A DNA stretch of 64,000 nt, from assembly GCA_947184155.2 (NCBI GenBank), contig CAMXCT020002702.1, forward strand, positions 9,466 to 73,465, written 5' to 3'. This document shows positions 23,963 to 35,299 of the stretch, in pieces; the first letter of the stretch is position 1; every line of letters starts with the position of its first letter. A program made the position numbers and the translations under genes. This DNA is from Cladocopium goreaui (taxonomy: Eukaryota; Sar; Dinophyceae; Suessiales; Symbiodiniaceae). Under the pieces are notes generated by a model that worked only from the letters and a program-made list of their open reading frames with translations, was not told the DNA's origin and did not search any database.

Positions 23963-26900
23963 CTGAATTTGAACGACCCCCTTTCGCAGCCCGCCTTTGT
24001 GCTTTTGGAAGATACGCTGAAGTTCCGCAACAAATTGTGCATGTACTTCGTTCACCTGAAAGCCCAAGGACTGCGGCAAGCCTTGCTTGGGTCAACTTTT
24101 CAGATTAAAAATGGGTTCCTATGATTGACTCCAATACGTTATTGTACGAAGTGCACCAGCAGCAGAAACAAGAAGGAGAGCAGGAGAATGCAATCTCCAC
24201 ATGAAAAAGTCGAAATCCCAATAACGGTAATCTCAATAATGTCAAGCCTGGATTTAGAAACCTGGCTGGTGAATTAGGATAGTCACTATAGTCACCCCAA
24301 GAAAATGATGCAATTTTGGCTCCTGAAATGGTTGACAACCAAGCCCCATTGGGATCCATTGGGCACTTCACCAAGTTGCTAGCTCCTCCGATGGATTCTC
24401 ATAGGCCTGCTCCACTCGAATGGGTTTTCCAACCTCGCCAGGTCCACCATAAGTTTCGGTCATCCCAACAGTGTCTGGGACAATCCGATTTCAGCCAAGG
24501 AGCGAGGGCGGCAATGGGCTTGGAATATGGCACCAGCGGCATCCCAAGGCGACCGTAACTCAAAGGCAATGACACCTGTCGCAGTGTTTCACTTGTCGAA
24601 TCTGAATCTAAAAAGAGTGGAATCTGAACTCTTTAGATTGTTTACACATCAAAATCTTCAGAGTGGGATTCCAGTTCAATGTTGCCAAATCTGCCAGATA
24701 TTTGTACCGACTTCCAGCCACCGATGTTCCAGGCCTTCAAGCGTCGGCTCATCCTCATGAGAAAGCTGCCCAGGGCCGAAGACTTGTCCAGCATCGAGAA
24801 GAGTTGCGTATGTCCCAGGCCATAGACCGGCACAATGTCCACCCCCGCCTGAGAAAACTCGGCAGTGCTTGAAGTTTCCGTGGCAACTGGGATTGAAATG
24901 GGGCAAAAGAAGGTGGACACCATCGGAGGTATCAAGTCGAGGCTATGAAGTCTTGGTGGTACGTCATCTGCCACACACATCCACACACGTGGCATGCTGT
25001 TCATCCCAGATAAGGTCTCTTACGTGATCCTGCGGATGATTCCCGGAGTCCAAAACTAAATCTATAGTATTGATTATTGTGTGCCTGTCGGAAAATGGGT
25101 TGTTTACAAATTCACTGTTGGGCAAATTTATAGGGAAAGTCAGGTTTCAAACCAGTGGATTTAAGGGTTCCCCATTTTCCAAGGACCAGTCGCCTGCAGA
25201 GCCAACTTGACGAAGCCCTTTCGGCTCTTGATGAAGACCTGTTCCAGATCTGGACGCATCAAAAAGATCTCTGCAATTCCTCCTGGGACCGGAGGGAAGC
25301 TGTTGAACGTCCAGCTTACCGAGTCTTAGAGTCCAGAGCGATGAATCGCCTATCTGATCATGGACCCAATAAGTGGCTGCTCCAAAATGATTGATGCCAA
25401 TTTCACTGATAAAGGTTGAATTCTAAGAACCAAATGACCAGCCAGTGCCATTCTGTCGCCGTACCCACGTTCTCCAACCCCTAAGATGCAGGTCCTGGAA
25501 CAATGAAGGTCACGTTGTTGGGGTAAGGCCACGCGAGGGCGCGTTTGATGGACCTGCCAAGAACAGCTTGGACGGCTGGATGTGAAGACTTGGTGTAAAC
25601 AAGACCAAGAACACAATGTGCAATCGACCGTGGTCATGATGAGTGTCAATATCATTGATCACGCACTATGATGGAAACCATTATTGTGGAAAATGATGCT
25701 GCTGATGCCGCTGATGATGATGGTGGTGGTGGCGGCACAGGCGGCGCCGCTGGCGATGATATTTTGATTTCACCACCAACGTGAAGCCTCCATCAAACTG
25801 GCCAAGACTATGAAACATACGTAGTGTTGATCCAAAATCATATGACGTGAATCTGGTGGAGTGCCGTGCCTATCATCACCCAAAAAATGTCCTGATCCAC
25901 CGCCAAGTCACTGTGGTGTTGCTGGGACCAGTCCTCCAAATCGGCAAAGTTGACGCAAAAGCCTCGAGTTAGATCCCGGTCACGAGCATAAAAGCCAGCT
26001 TTTGGAGGTGTTAAAAGAAGCTGTCAACAAAAACAGCCAATAGTGAAATGTGCATCTACTGTTCATGGGTAGATGATGGTAGATGAATGTAGATGATAGT
26101 CGTACGGAAATATAGCCTATACGGTATATAGATCATCTAACCATATTCCGGAGGTCGTTATATTCTTAAACCGTGCCGCAGGCTGCTGCAAAGCTCAATT
26201 TGCCAAGGGGCGGAATTTGAAACAAAATGTCTGCTCCAATACCTTGGTTGAAGCAGTTTCAAAGGATGATGGATTGCATTATTGATGGGATATTTCTGGG
26301 ATATTTATGGGATATTTATGGTACAAATATTAATTTGATACATATACGTATACATATATATATATATAATCCCTACCCCTATAGAGGGGGAGGGCGGGGG
26401 GGGACAAAACCAACCTGTCGAATTCCACTTTTTTTTACTTGGAACCCCTGGGATAGTGATCCAACCCCTCGACTGGAATTGTAAAGTAACATCTATTAAC
26501 AAGCCTTGGGCACTGGTTTGAAAATACTTGCGCTTAGCTCCGGAGGAGCTAAGCGCAAGTATGATCACGGCAGCGCAAATTTTTGGAGGGATGCCATCCC
26601 TACACATGTGCTGCTTCAGTCTGACATGTGCTTAGCTCCTCCGGAGCTAAGCGCAAGTATTTAATTTTCACCTGCTTGCCAATGACATGGAATGATGAGG
26701 AATATTGATCATTGAGAAAACATGATTGCAAAAATGGAATTTTAAAATGAAATTTCAGTACGACTCCCCCCCCCTCCAATTCCATTTTTAAGAGGCGGGT
26801 AGGGATTATATATATTATATATATAATATATATATATATGTGTAAATATATATATATATATAGCATGAAGCCATATATATTATATATATAATGTTTCATC

Positions 26901-27784
26901 ATGTTTCTGGGTTTGCGTGATCTTGTTGGATTGGTTTCAGGAAAAAATGACCGCATATCATGTTTTGACCACCAGGAAATATGTTCTTCAGCTAATTCTG
27001 GGGTTCTGAGGATTTGAGTGTCTCAAAATCGGGGTCCCTAAACCATCCTAAACCATTGGTGTTTTCCCTTGAAGGATACTTTCAAAAAAGACGACTGATT
27101 TCACCTGCCAGTAGTGTTGACCTCGATGGAATCTGAATCCAGGTCGCTGTTGGGCACAAAGCCTTCCTTCTCCAGCGCAATGGATAAGCAGGTACCTCAG
27201 CAGGTGATGATATTGAGCCGCTGAGGCAATTTTAGCCAATTTTATCCAATTTTCACACTGGTGATTTGAAGAACTATGCTTATGACTTGCGTGGGCAAAA
27301 GGTTACACCTCTCAGGACAAAAGCAGGCATTTCTGCTTGGGTTTTGATAAATCCGGGTGAGCTGCATGTGCATGTGGTCGGCTGCCTTGATTGGTGTTGG
27401 GTTGAAACATTTGGCTCTGCAGCCCTGGTATTTTGCGGCATGTGGTCAGTGGTCCCAAAAATCTAAGTGCTCAGTCGCCCAAAGCATCCTGTCAGCACCT
27501 CGGTTTTCTCTAATGAGATTACCATTAAATGGGGATCCATTCCCAGCAGCTCCTGTCCAAGGTGCTTGCAAAGGGAATCACACCATGAGGCATCACTGCC
27601 AACATGTACCGTCGATCCTTCTGCAGGGGCTCCTGTTTGTGATGTGCGTCATCGGATGAAAAGGTGACCCAAGGCAACAGCTTGCCGCAGCCAGTGACTC
27701 CCTCCCCCACTTTTCCTCAAAGATCGCTTTGAAGGAGAAGTATCGCAAAAGTCGTTCTCGTAGCCATCTCTGGAGGAAACTTGC
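23963..27784 (-). CDS. DGAT2: DGAT2-family diacylglycerol O-acyltransferase, multi-exon
   Basis: Transfers an acyl group from acyl-CoA to diacylglycerol at the ER, the last step of triacylglycerol synthesis. Exons in coding order: 27716-27784 ([10 protein letters not shown]), 27570-27632 ([15 protein letters not shown], the active-site PHG region), then a gap, 25495-25553 (NNVTFIVP), 25194-25282 (GGIAEIFL and [12 protein letters not shown]), 24735-24848 ([14 protein letters not shown]), 24504-24575 ([11 protein letters not shown]), 24380-24433 (VGKPIRVEQ) and 23963-24055 ([15 protein letters not shown], then HKGG). These correspond one to one with conserved blocks of animal and plant DGAT2. 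Phase is kept from 25553 down to 24055. Donors are GA (after 25495), GC (after 25194, 24735, 24504, 24380) and probably GC and GA upstream. Missing: the N-terminus with its hydrophobic hairpin, the block between PHG and SIKRAL (candidate at about 25870-25970), and a certain stop. The usual HPHG reads MPHG here. Confidence 0.88.
26524..26662. repeat. Pair of GC-rich palindromes in an intron
   Basis: A near-perfect palindrome centred near 26542 (TACTTGCGCTTAGCTCC and its complement) and, about 80 bp on, a second palindrome (GTGCTTAGCTCCTCCGGAGC...). Both end in AAGCGCAAGTAT, so the second right arm repeats the first. The pair could form hairpins or a larger stem. It lies in the DGAT2 gene span. 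Confidence 0.8.
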
Positions 27785-28085
27785 CTCAGCAATCGCCCAA
27801 GAGTTCTCACGCTCCACGCATGGTACACTTGCGGCAAAAACTCATGTCACTGCCAAGAAGCCGGGAAAAAAAGATTCGAGTGAGAAATGGCTAGGAAAAC
27901 CCCTTCAAGGCAAAATGTTCGGAAACCAGCAAGTCTACGTCGAAACTCAGGGGCTTCTGAACCATGGAATGAATATGAATGGACATATATAATGATTTAA
28001 TGATTTAGGTAGATAAGGCAGAAACAAATGTCACTACAGATTCGATACGTAAATTACTAAAGATGGCAATCATGGATCATCTACA

Positions 28086-28122
28086 GTCACCGACAGAATT
28101 TTGGAAATGGAAAAAAGGTTCG
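28086..28122. repeat. Inverted repeat bracketing the 75-bp satellite, left copy
   Basis: GTCACCGACAGAATTTTGG and the next 18 bases are the reverse complement of 34074-34109, with a single one-base length difference. Both copies lie within 450 bp of the satellite ends. An AACTGCGGCGCGC motif also lies near each copy. Confidence 0.85.
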
Positions 28123-28504
28123 ACATGGGCAAGCAAACAACTGCGGCGCGCCGGGGCCGTATTTTTCCATAATTCTGTTTTACTGATAAAAATGCACACC
28201 TCAAAAATCGGTAATACCTTGTATACCGAACCTTTTTGGAAGGGGCGTGACGTGCTGCAGTTAAATTTCCATATATTTTTTCCATGTGAGGGTGCTTCTT
28301 GGCACTCGACCATTTCCATAATTATTTGTTTCCTGAGAGGGGTGACAACTTCTCTATTGATATGTTTCCATAATTCTTTTGGCCATGGCTACAGTGCATG
28401 ATTTATGGCAACCCTTATGACTTATGACACGCTGACCATGTCCAGAATTCTGTCGACGACCAAGTTAGCCAACAAAAATGAAGAATGTTCACCAATCGAA
28501 CCTG

Positions 28505-31500
28505 CAAAACCCGGCTGTAAACCAGGTAGTTTGGAGGATAAGGACCCCAAAACTGAATCTGGATTTAGTCACAAAATCATGCAAATTCTCTGTAAACCAG
28601 GTGGTTTGAAGGATAAGGATCCCAAAACTGAATGTGGACTTGGTCCCAAGATCATGCAAAAACAATCAAAACCAGGTAGTTTGAAGGATCAGGATCCGAA
28701 AAGTAAGATTTCCAAAATTAATTTTGCATTGTGGATTAGAGGCTTTTGTAGACATTCGTCTCATCCTTTTTTTGAAGGATCAGGATCCGCGAATTGAATC
28801 TAGATTTAGTCCCAAGATCATGCAAATACGCTGTAAACCAGTAAACCAGGTGGTTTGGAGGATAAGGATCCCAAAACTGAATCTGGACCTAGTCCCAAAA
28901 TCATGCAAAAAACACTCAAGACCAGGTAGTTTGGAGGATCAGGATCCGAAAAGTAAGATTTCCAAAATTAATTTTGCATTGTGGATTAGGCGCTTTTGTA
29001 GACATTTGTCTCATTATTCTTTTTGCAGGATCAGGATCCGAACACTGAATTTTGATTTAGTCCCAAGATCATGCAAATTCGCTGTAAAACAGCTGGTTTG
29101 GAGGATAAGGATCCCAAAACTGAAATTGGATTTAGTTCCAAGATCATGCAAATTCGCTGAAAACCAGGTGGTTTGGAGGATAAGGATCCCAAAGCTGAAA
29201 GTGGATTTAGTCCCAAAATCATGCAAATTTGCTGTAAACCAGCTGGTTTGGAGGATAAGGATCCCAAAACTGAATCTGGATTTAGTCCCAAAATCATGCA
29301 AAAACAATCAAAACCAGATAGTTTGAAGGATCAAGATCCGAAAAGTAAGATTTCCAAAATTAATTTTGCATTGTGGATTAGAGGCTTTTGTAGACATTCG
29401 TCTCATCCTTTTTTTGAAGGATCAGGATCCGCGAATTGAATCTAGATTTAGTCCCAAGATCATGCAAATACGCTGTAAACCAGCTGGTTTGGAGGATAAG
29501 GATCCCAAAACTGAATCTGGACTTAGTCCCAAAATCATGCAAAAAACACTCAAGACCAGGTAGTTTGGAGGATCAGGATCCGAAAAGTAAGATTTCCAAA
29601 ATTAATTTTGCATTGTGGATTAGGCGCTTTTGTAGACATTTGTCTCATTATTCTTTTTGCAGGATCAGGATCCGAACACTGAATCTAGATTTAGTCCCAA
29701 GATCATGCAAATACGCTGTAAACCAGGTGGTTTGGAGGATCCAAATCCAAAAATTGAATCTAGATTTAGTCCCAAGATCATGCAAATAAATAAATTGTAA
29801 ACAAGGGTAAACAAGGTGGTTTGGAGGATAAGGATCCCACAACTGAATCTGGATTTAGTCCCAAAATCATGCAAATTTGCTGTAAACCAGGTGGTTTGGA
29901 GGATAAGGGTCCCAAAACTGAATCTGGATTTAGTCCCAAGAACATGCAAATACGCTGTAAACCAGCTGGCTTGGAGGATAAGGATCCCAAAGCTGAATCT
30001 GGATTTAGCTGTAAACCAGATGGTTTGGAGGATAAGGATCCCAAAACTGAATCTGGACTTACTCCCAAAATCATGCAAAAACACTCAAAACCAGGTAGTT
30101 TGAAGGATCAGGATCCGAAAAGTAAGATTTCCAAAATTAATTTTGCATTGTGGATTAGAAGCTTTTGTAGACATTCGTCTCATCCTTTTTTTGAAGGATC
30201 AGGATCCGCGAATTGAATCTAGATTTAGTCCCAAGATCATGCAAATACGCTGTAAACCAGTAAACCAGTAAACCAGGTGGTTTGGAGGATAAGGATCCCA
30301 AAACTGAATCTGGACTTAGTCCCAAAACCATGCAAAAAACACTCAAGACCAGGTAGTTTGGAGGATCAGGATCCGAAAAGTAAGATTTCCAAAATTAATT
30401 TTGCATTGTGGATTAGGCGCTTTTGTAGACATTTGTCTCATTATTCTTTTTGCAGGATCAGGATCCGAACAGTGAATCTGGATTTAGTCCCAAGATCATG
30501 CAAATTCGCTGTAAAACAGCTGGTTTGGAGGATAAGGATCCCAAAACTGAAATTGGATTTAGTTCCAAGATCATGCAAATTCGCTGAAAACCAGGTGGTT
30601 TGGAGGATAAGGATCCCAAAGCTGAAATTGGATTTAGTCCCAAAATCATGCAAATTTGCTGTAAACCAGCTGGTTTGGAGGATAAGGATCCCAAAACTGA
30701 ATCTGGATTTAGTCCCAAAATCATGCAAAAACAATCAAAACAAGATAGTTTGAAGGATCAAGATCCGAAACGTAAGATTTCCAAAATTAATTTTGCATCG
30801 CGGATTAGAGGCTTTCGTAGACATTCGTCTCATCCTTTTTTTTGAAGGATCAGGATCCGCAAATTGAATCTAGATTTAGTCCCAAGATCATGGAAAAACG
30901 CTGTAAACCAGCTGGTTTGGAGGATAAGGATCCCAAAACTGAATCTGGACTTAGTCCCAAAATCATGCAAAAACACTCGAAACCAGGTAGTTTGAAGGAT
31001 CAGGATCTGAAAAGTAAGATTTCCAAAATTAATTTTGCATTGTGGATTAGAGGCTTTTGCAACAACACTTTTGTAGACATTTGTGTACATTTGTCTCATC
31101 CTTTCTTTTGAAGGATCAGGATCCGAACACTGAATCTAGATTTAGTCCCAAGATCATGCAAATACGCTGTAAACCAGGAGGTTTGGAGGATCCAAATCCA
31201 AAAATTGAATCTAGATTTAGTCCCAAGATCATGCAAATAAATTGTAAACAAGGGTAAACAAGGTGGTTTGGAGGATAAGGATCCCACAACTGAATCTGGA
31301 TTAGTCCCAAAATCATGCAAATTTGCTGTAAACCAGGTGGTTTGGAGGATAAGGGTCCCAAAACTGAATCTGGATTTAGTCCCAAGAACATGCAAATACG
31401 CTGTAAACCAGCTGGCTTGGAGGATAAGGATCCCAAAGCTGAATCTGGATTTAGCTGTAAACCAGATGGTTTGGAGGATAAGGATCCCAAAACTGAATCT

Positions 31501-33985
31501 GGATTTAGTCCCAAAATCATGCAAAAACAATCAAAACAAGATAGTTTGAAGGATCAAGATCCGAAACGTAAGATTTCCAAAATTAATTTTGCATCGCGGA
31601 TTAGAGGCTTTCGTAGACATTCGTCTCATCCTTTTTTTTGAAGGATCAGGATCCGCAAATTGAATCTAGATTTAGTCCCAAGATCATGGAAAAATGCTGT
31701 AAACCAGCTGGTTTGGAGGATAAGGATCCCAAAACTGAATCTGGACTTAGTCCCAAAATCATGCAAAAACACTCGAAACCAGGTAGTTTGAAGGATCAGG
31801 ATCTGAAAAGTAAGATTTCCAAAATTAATTTTGCATTGTGGATTAGAGGCTTTTGCAACAACACTTTTGTAGACATTTGTGTACATTTGTCTCATCCTTT
31901 CTTTTGAAGGATCAGGATCCGAACACTGAATCTAGATTTAGTCCCAAGATCATGCAAATACGCTGTAAACCAGGTGGTTTGGAGGATCCAAATCCAAAAA
32001 TTGAATCTAGATTTAGTCCCAAGATCATGCAAATAAATTGTAAACAAGGGTAAACAAGGTGGTCTGGAGGATAAGGATCCCACAACTGAATCTGGATTAG
32101 TCCCAAAATCATGCAAATTTGCTGTAAACCAGGTGGTTTGGAGGATAAGGGTCCCAAAACTGAATCTGGATTTAGTCCCAAGAACATGCAAATACGCTGT
32201 AAACCAGCTGGCTTGGAGGATAAGGATCCCAAAGCTGAATCTGGATTTAGCTGTAAACCAGATGGTTTGGAGGATAAGGATCCCAAAACTGAATCTGGAC
32301 TTACTCCCAAAATCATGCAAAAACACTCAAAACCAGGTAGTTTGAAGGATCAGGATCCGAAAAGTAAGATTTCCAAAATTAATTTTGCATTGTGGATTCG
32401 AGGCTTTTGTAGACATTATTCTCATCCTTTTTTTTTGGGCAGGATCAGGATCCGCAAATTGAATCTAGATTTAATCCCAAGATCATGCAAATACGCTGTA
32501 AACCAGCTGGTTTGGAGGATAAGGATCCCACGACTGAATCTGGATTTAGTCCCAAAATCATGCAAAGACGTTGTAAACCAGGTGGCTTGGAGGATAAGGT
32601 TTTCAAAACTGAATCTGGATTTAGTTCCGAAAATCATGCAAAAAAATCAAAACCAGGTAGTTTGGAGGATCAGGATCCGAAAAGTAAGATTTCCAAAATT
32701 AATTTTGCATCGTGGATTAGAGGCTTTTGTAGACATTTGTCTCATCCTTTTTTTGTGAAGGATCAGGATCCGAAAACTGAATCTACATTTAGTCCCAAGA
32801 TCATGCAAATACGCTGTAAACCAGGTGGTTTGGAGGATAAGGATCCCAAAACTGAATGTGGATTTAGTCCCAAAATCACGCAAAAACAATCAAAACCAGG
32901 TAGTTTGGAGGATCAGGATCCGAAAAGTAAGATTTCCAAAATTAATTTTTTATTGTGGATTAGGCGCTTTTTTAGACATTTGTCTCATTATTCTTTTTGC
33001 AGGATCAGGATCCGAAAACTGAATCTAGATTTAGTCCCAAGATCATGCAAATACGCTGTAAACCAAGTGGTTTGGAGGATCCAGATCCAAAAATTGAATC
33101 TAGATTTAGCCCCAAGATCATGCAAATAAATTGTAAACAAGGTTAAACAAGGTGGTTTGGAGGATAAGGATCCCACAACTGAATCTGGATTTAGTCCCAA
33201 AATCATGCAAATTTGCTGTAAACCAGGTGGTTTGGAGGATAAGGGTCCCAAAACTGAATCTGGATTTAATCCCCAAATCATGCAAATTTGCTGTAAGCCA
33301 GCTGGCTTGGAGGATAAGGGCCCCAAAACTGAATCTGGATTTAGTCCCAAAATCATGCAAATACGCTGCAAACCAGCTGGCTTGGAGGATAAGGATCCCA
33401 AAACTGAATCTGGACAGAGTCCCAAAATAAAGCAAAACACTCAAGACCAGGTAGTTTAGAGGATCAGGATCCGAAAAGTAAGATTTCCAAAATTAATTTT
33501 GCATCGTGGATTAGAGGCTTTTGTAGACATTTGTATACATTTGTTTTATCCTTTTTTTTGAAGGATCAGGATCCGAAAACTGAATCTAGATTTAGTCCCA
33601 AGATCATGCAAATACGCTGTGAAGCCACTGGTTTGGAAGATCAGGATCCCAAACCTGAATCTGGACTTAGTCCCAAAATCATGCAAATTTGCTGTAAACC
33701 AGCTGGTTTGGAGGATAAGGGCCCCAAAATTGAACCTGGATTTTGTCCCAAAATCATGCAAATACGCTGTAAAACCAGGTGGTTTGGAGGATAAGGGTCC
33801 CAAAACCGAACCTGGATTTTGTCCCAAGATCCTGCAAAAACAATCAAAACCAGGTAGTTTGAAGGATCAGGATCCGATAAGGATGATTTCCAAAATTAAT
33901 TTTGCATCGTGGATTAGAGGCTTTTGTAGAAATTTGTCTCACTTGTTTTTTCTTTTTAGAGGATCAGGATCTGAAAATTGCTATT
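28505..33985. repeat. 5.5-kb satellite of 75-bp monomers with intron-like spacers
   Basis: The monomer is 75 bp (for example successive starts at 29170 and 29245) and contains GTTTGGAGGATAAGGATCCC, a TTTAGTCCCAAAATCATGC block and GCTGTAAACCAG. After every few monomers there is a spacer with GTAAGATTTCCAAAATTAAT, GTGGATTAGAGGCTTTTGTA, a T-rich tract and often GCAG before the next GATCAGGATCC. The spacer thus looks like a short intron. Because 75 is a multiple of 3, open frames of 25-residue period exist in most frames on both strands. No frame is consistently free of stops across the array, so I annotate it as a satellite, not a gene. Confidence 0.92.
30842..32430. repeat. 796-bp higher-order repeat, two tandem copies
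   Basis: The segments starting at 30842 and 31638 are nearly identical over about 796 bp, including the longer spacer with AACAACACTTTTGTAGAC found only there. A second, 1,427-bp period links 28.7-29.3 kb with 30.15-30.73 kb. Confidence 0.88.
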
Positions 33986-34073
33986 TCCAAAATTCTTTTT
34001 TTTGAAAGTCCGTAATGTCGCTAATCTTTTGTCTTGGTTTCGGTCCCCAACCTTTTCCGCTAACTGCGGCGCG

Positions 34074-34109
34074 CGAACCTTTTTTCATTTCCAAAATTCT
34101 GTCGGTGAC
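34074..34109. repeat. Inverted repeat bracketing the 75-bp satellite, right copy
   Basis: Partner of 28086-28122 in opposite orientation. Starts CGAACCTTTTTTCATTTCC. Confidence 0.85.
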
Positions 34110-34221
34110 CATAGGCATATCTTGGAATATCCCGCTTGCAAGCTGAACCCAAAAATGCTGCAATACTTGCAATACCACTTAGCTTCCGCAGAATTTTCAC
34201 CCCCCGAAATCCGCACCGCCC

Positions 34222-34948
34222 GACTTCGAGTCACGATCGCCGTGCCACCGGTTCGGTAGGGTCGTTCCATGTGCATGGGCCAAACAGCCAACACGCCCAG
34301 GGTCGCCAAAGCCGAGCCAGCAGCCATGCGATACTTCGGGATGCGCGCCAGGGCATAGAGAATGGCAGGAATCGCTGCAGGTCCTACCTGACACCGGGGA
34401 CTGGAATCGTGGCGATGTAACGAGGTGACTTTATTGTTTGTGGATGACTTAGCCGTAAATGATGCTATCCAGTTGATTTACCATAGCTCCTTTTCAACAT
34501 GTTCAATCCGCAACCCGAGTCTAGGCCCTGATAATGATAGCTTCTCCAATTTCAAGCAGCAATTAGGGTGAGGTGTGCATAGATGCTCCAGAATGAACTT
34601 TGGATCAGCCCCAAAAGGGCACCCAATGTATGGTTTCGGCCCAGGGACGAAATAGCAACCTTGCAAGACTGAGAAGAAAAGCAAACCTCGGATGCGATGC
34701 CTTGACGCCACCAAACATCCCATCCCAGCACCGGTGCTGTTTATATATTTGAAATATTTGGATTGTTTGGGTAGATTCTCCCAACCCAGTCAGCCAAATG
34801 GAGCTTGCAGTTCCCATTGTTTTGCCATCTTCCAGCTGCGAGAGGCTCATGGGATTGTAGGCCTTCCTGATATGCTGCACGAGGTGTCCCATGCTCGGGG
34901 TAATCTCGCCTCGGTACGGAGCCGTCCCACAACTGAGGTTCGCCGTCC
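34222..34948 (-). CDS. Two exons of an unrecognised, partly hydrophobic protein
   Basis: Exon 34826-34948 begins after ATCCCCAG and encodes a segment with PYRGEITPSMGHLVQHIRKA and NPMSLSQLED; a GC donor follows. Exon 34222-34387 begins after CCTGTCAG and encodes VGPAAIPAILYALARIP, then AAGSALATLGVLAVW, a likely membrane helix, and HMERPYRTGG. The two lie in the right order on the minus strand. I cannot name the family. Confidence 0.55.
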
Positions 34949-35086
34949 CTGGGGATTAATGGGGAACATGCAGATGGCCAATGCCACACAGCAGGATCTC
35001 GGGGAGCGAGCAGAGCCCATCACCTGAACGAAGTTTTAGATGGGACTTCACTATACTAGCATTGTGGGGACTGACTTATATCTACC

Positions 35087-35208
35087 ATGAGCCCACCGTT
35101 AGAAGAAACTTCTGAAACGACATCATCCTCCGATCATCCTCCCATTCCGAACCCGTTGCAACCAAGTGTCGCAGCCGAGGAAGCCGCTCGTCCCGTCGGG
35201 AGATCAGG
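35087..35208 (+). CDS. Candidate first exon on the plus strand (alternative: minus-strand exon)
   Basis: ATG at 35087 opens MSPPLEETSETTSSSDHPPI and runs to a possible donor AG|GTACTC. The opposite strand is also open and gives RRDERLPRLRHLVATGSEWE, which would agree with the direction of all neighbours. I cannot decide between them. Confidence 0.25.
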
Positions 35209-35299
35209 TACTCACCTCCCAGCTTTCGATGAAAATGTTCATGCCATTGGTTTCAATGGTTGGACTATCACCATCTATCACCTATTTTGTGGTAACTTT

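Noticed and set aside
28724..33794. Dozens of open frames of 60-215 codons with a 25-residue period on both strands
   Set aside because: They arise because the 75-bp satellite monomer is a multiple of three and lacks stops in several frames. Frames are broken at every spacer and exist on both strands equally.
28505..33985. CRISPR array
   Set aside because: Repeats are contiguous 75-bp monomers without unique spacers, and the intron-rich gene structure is eukaryotic.
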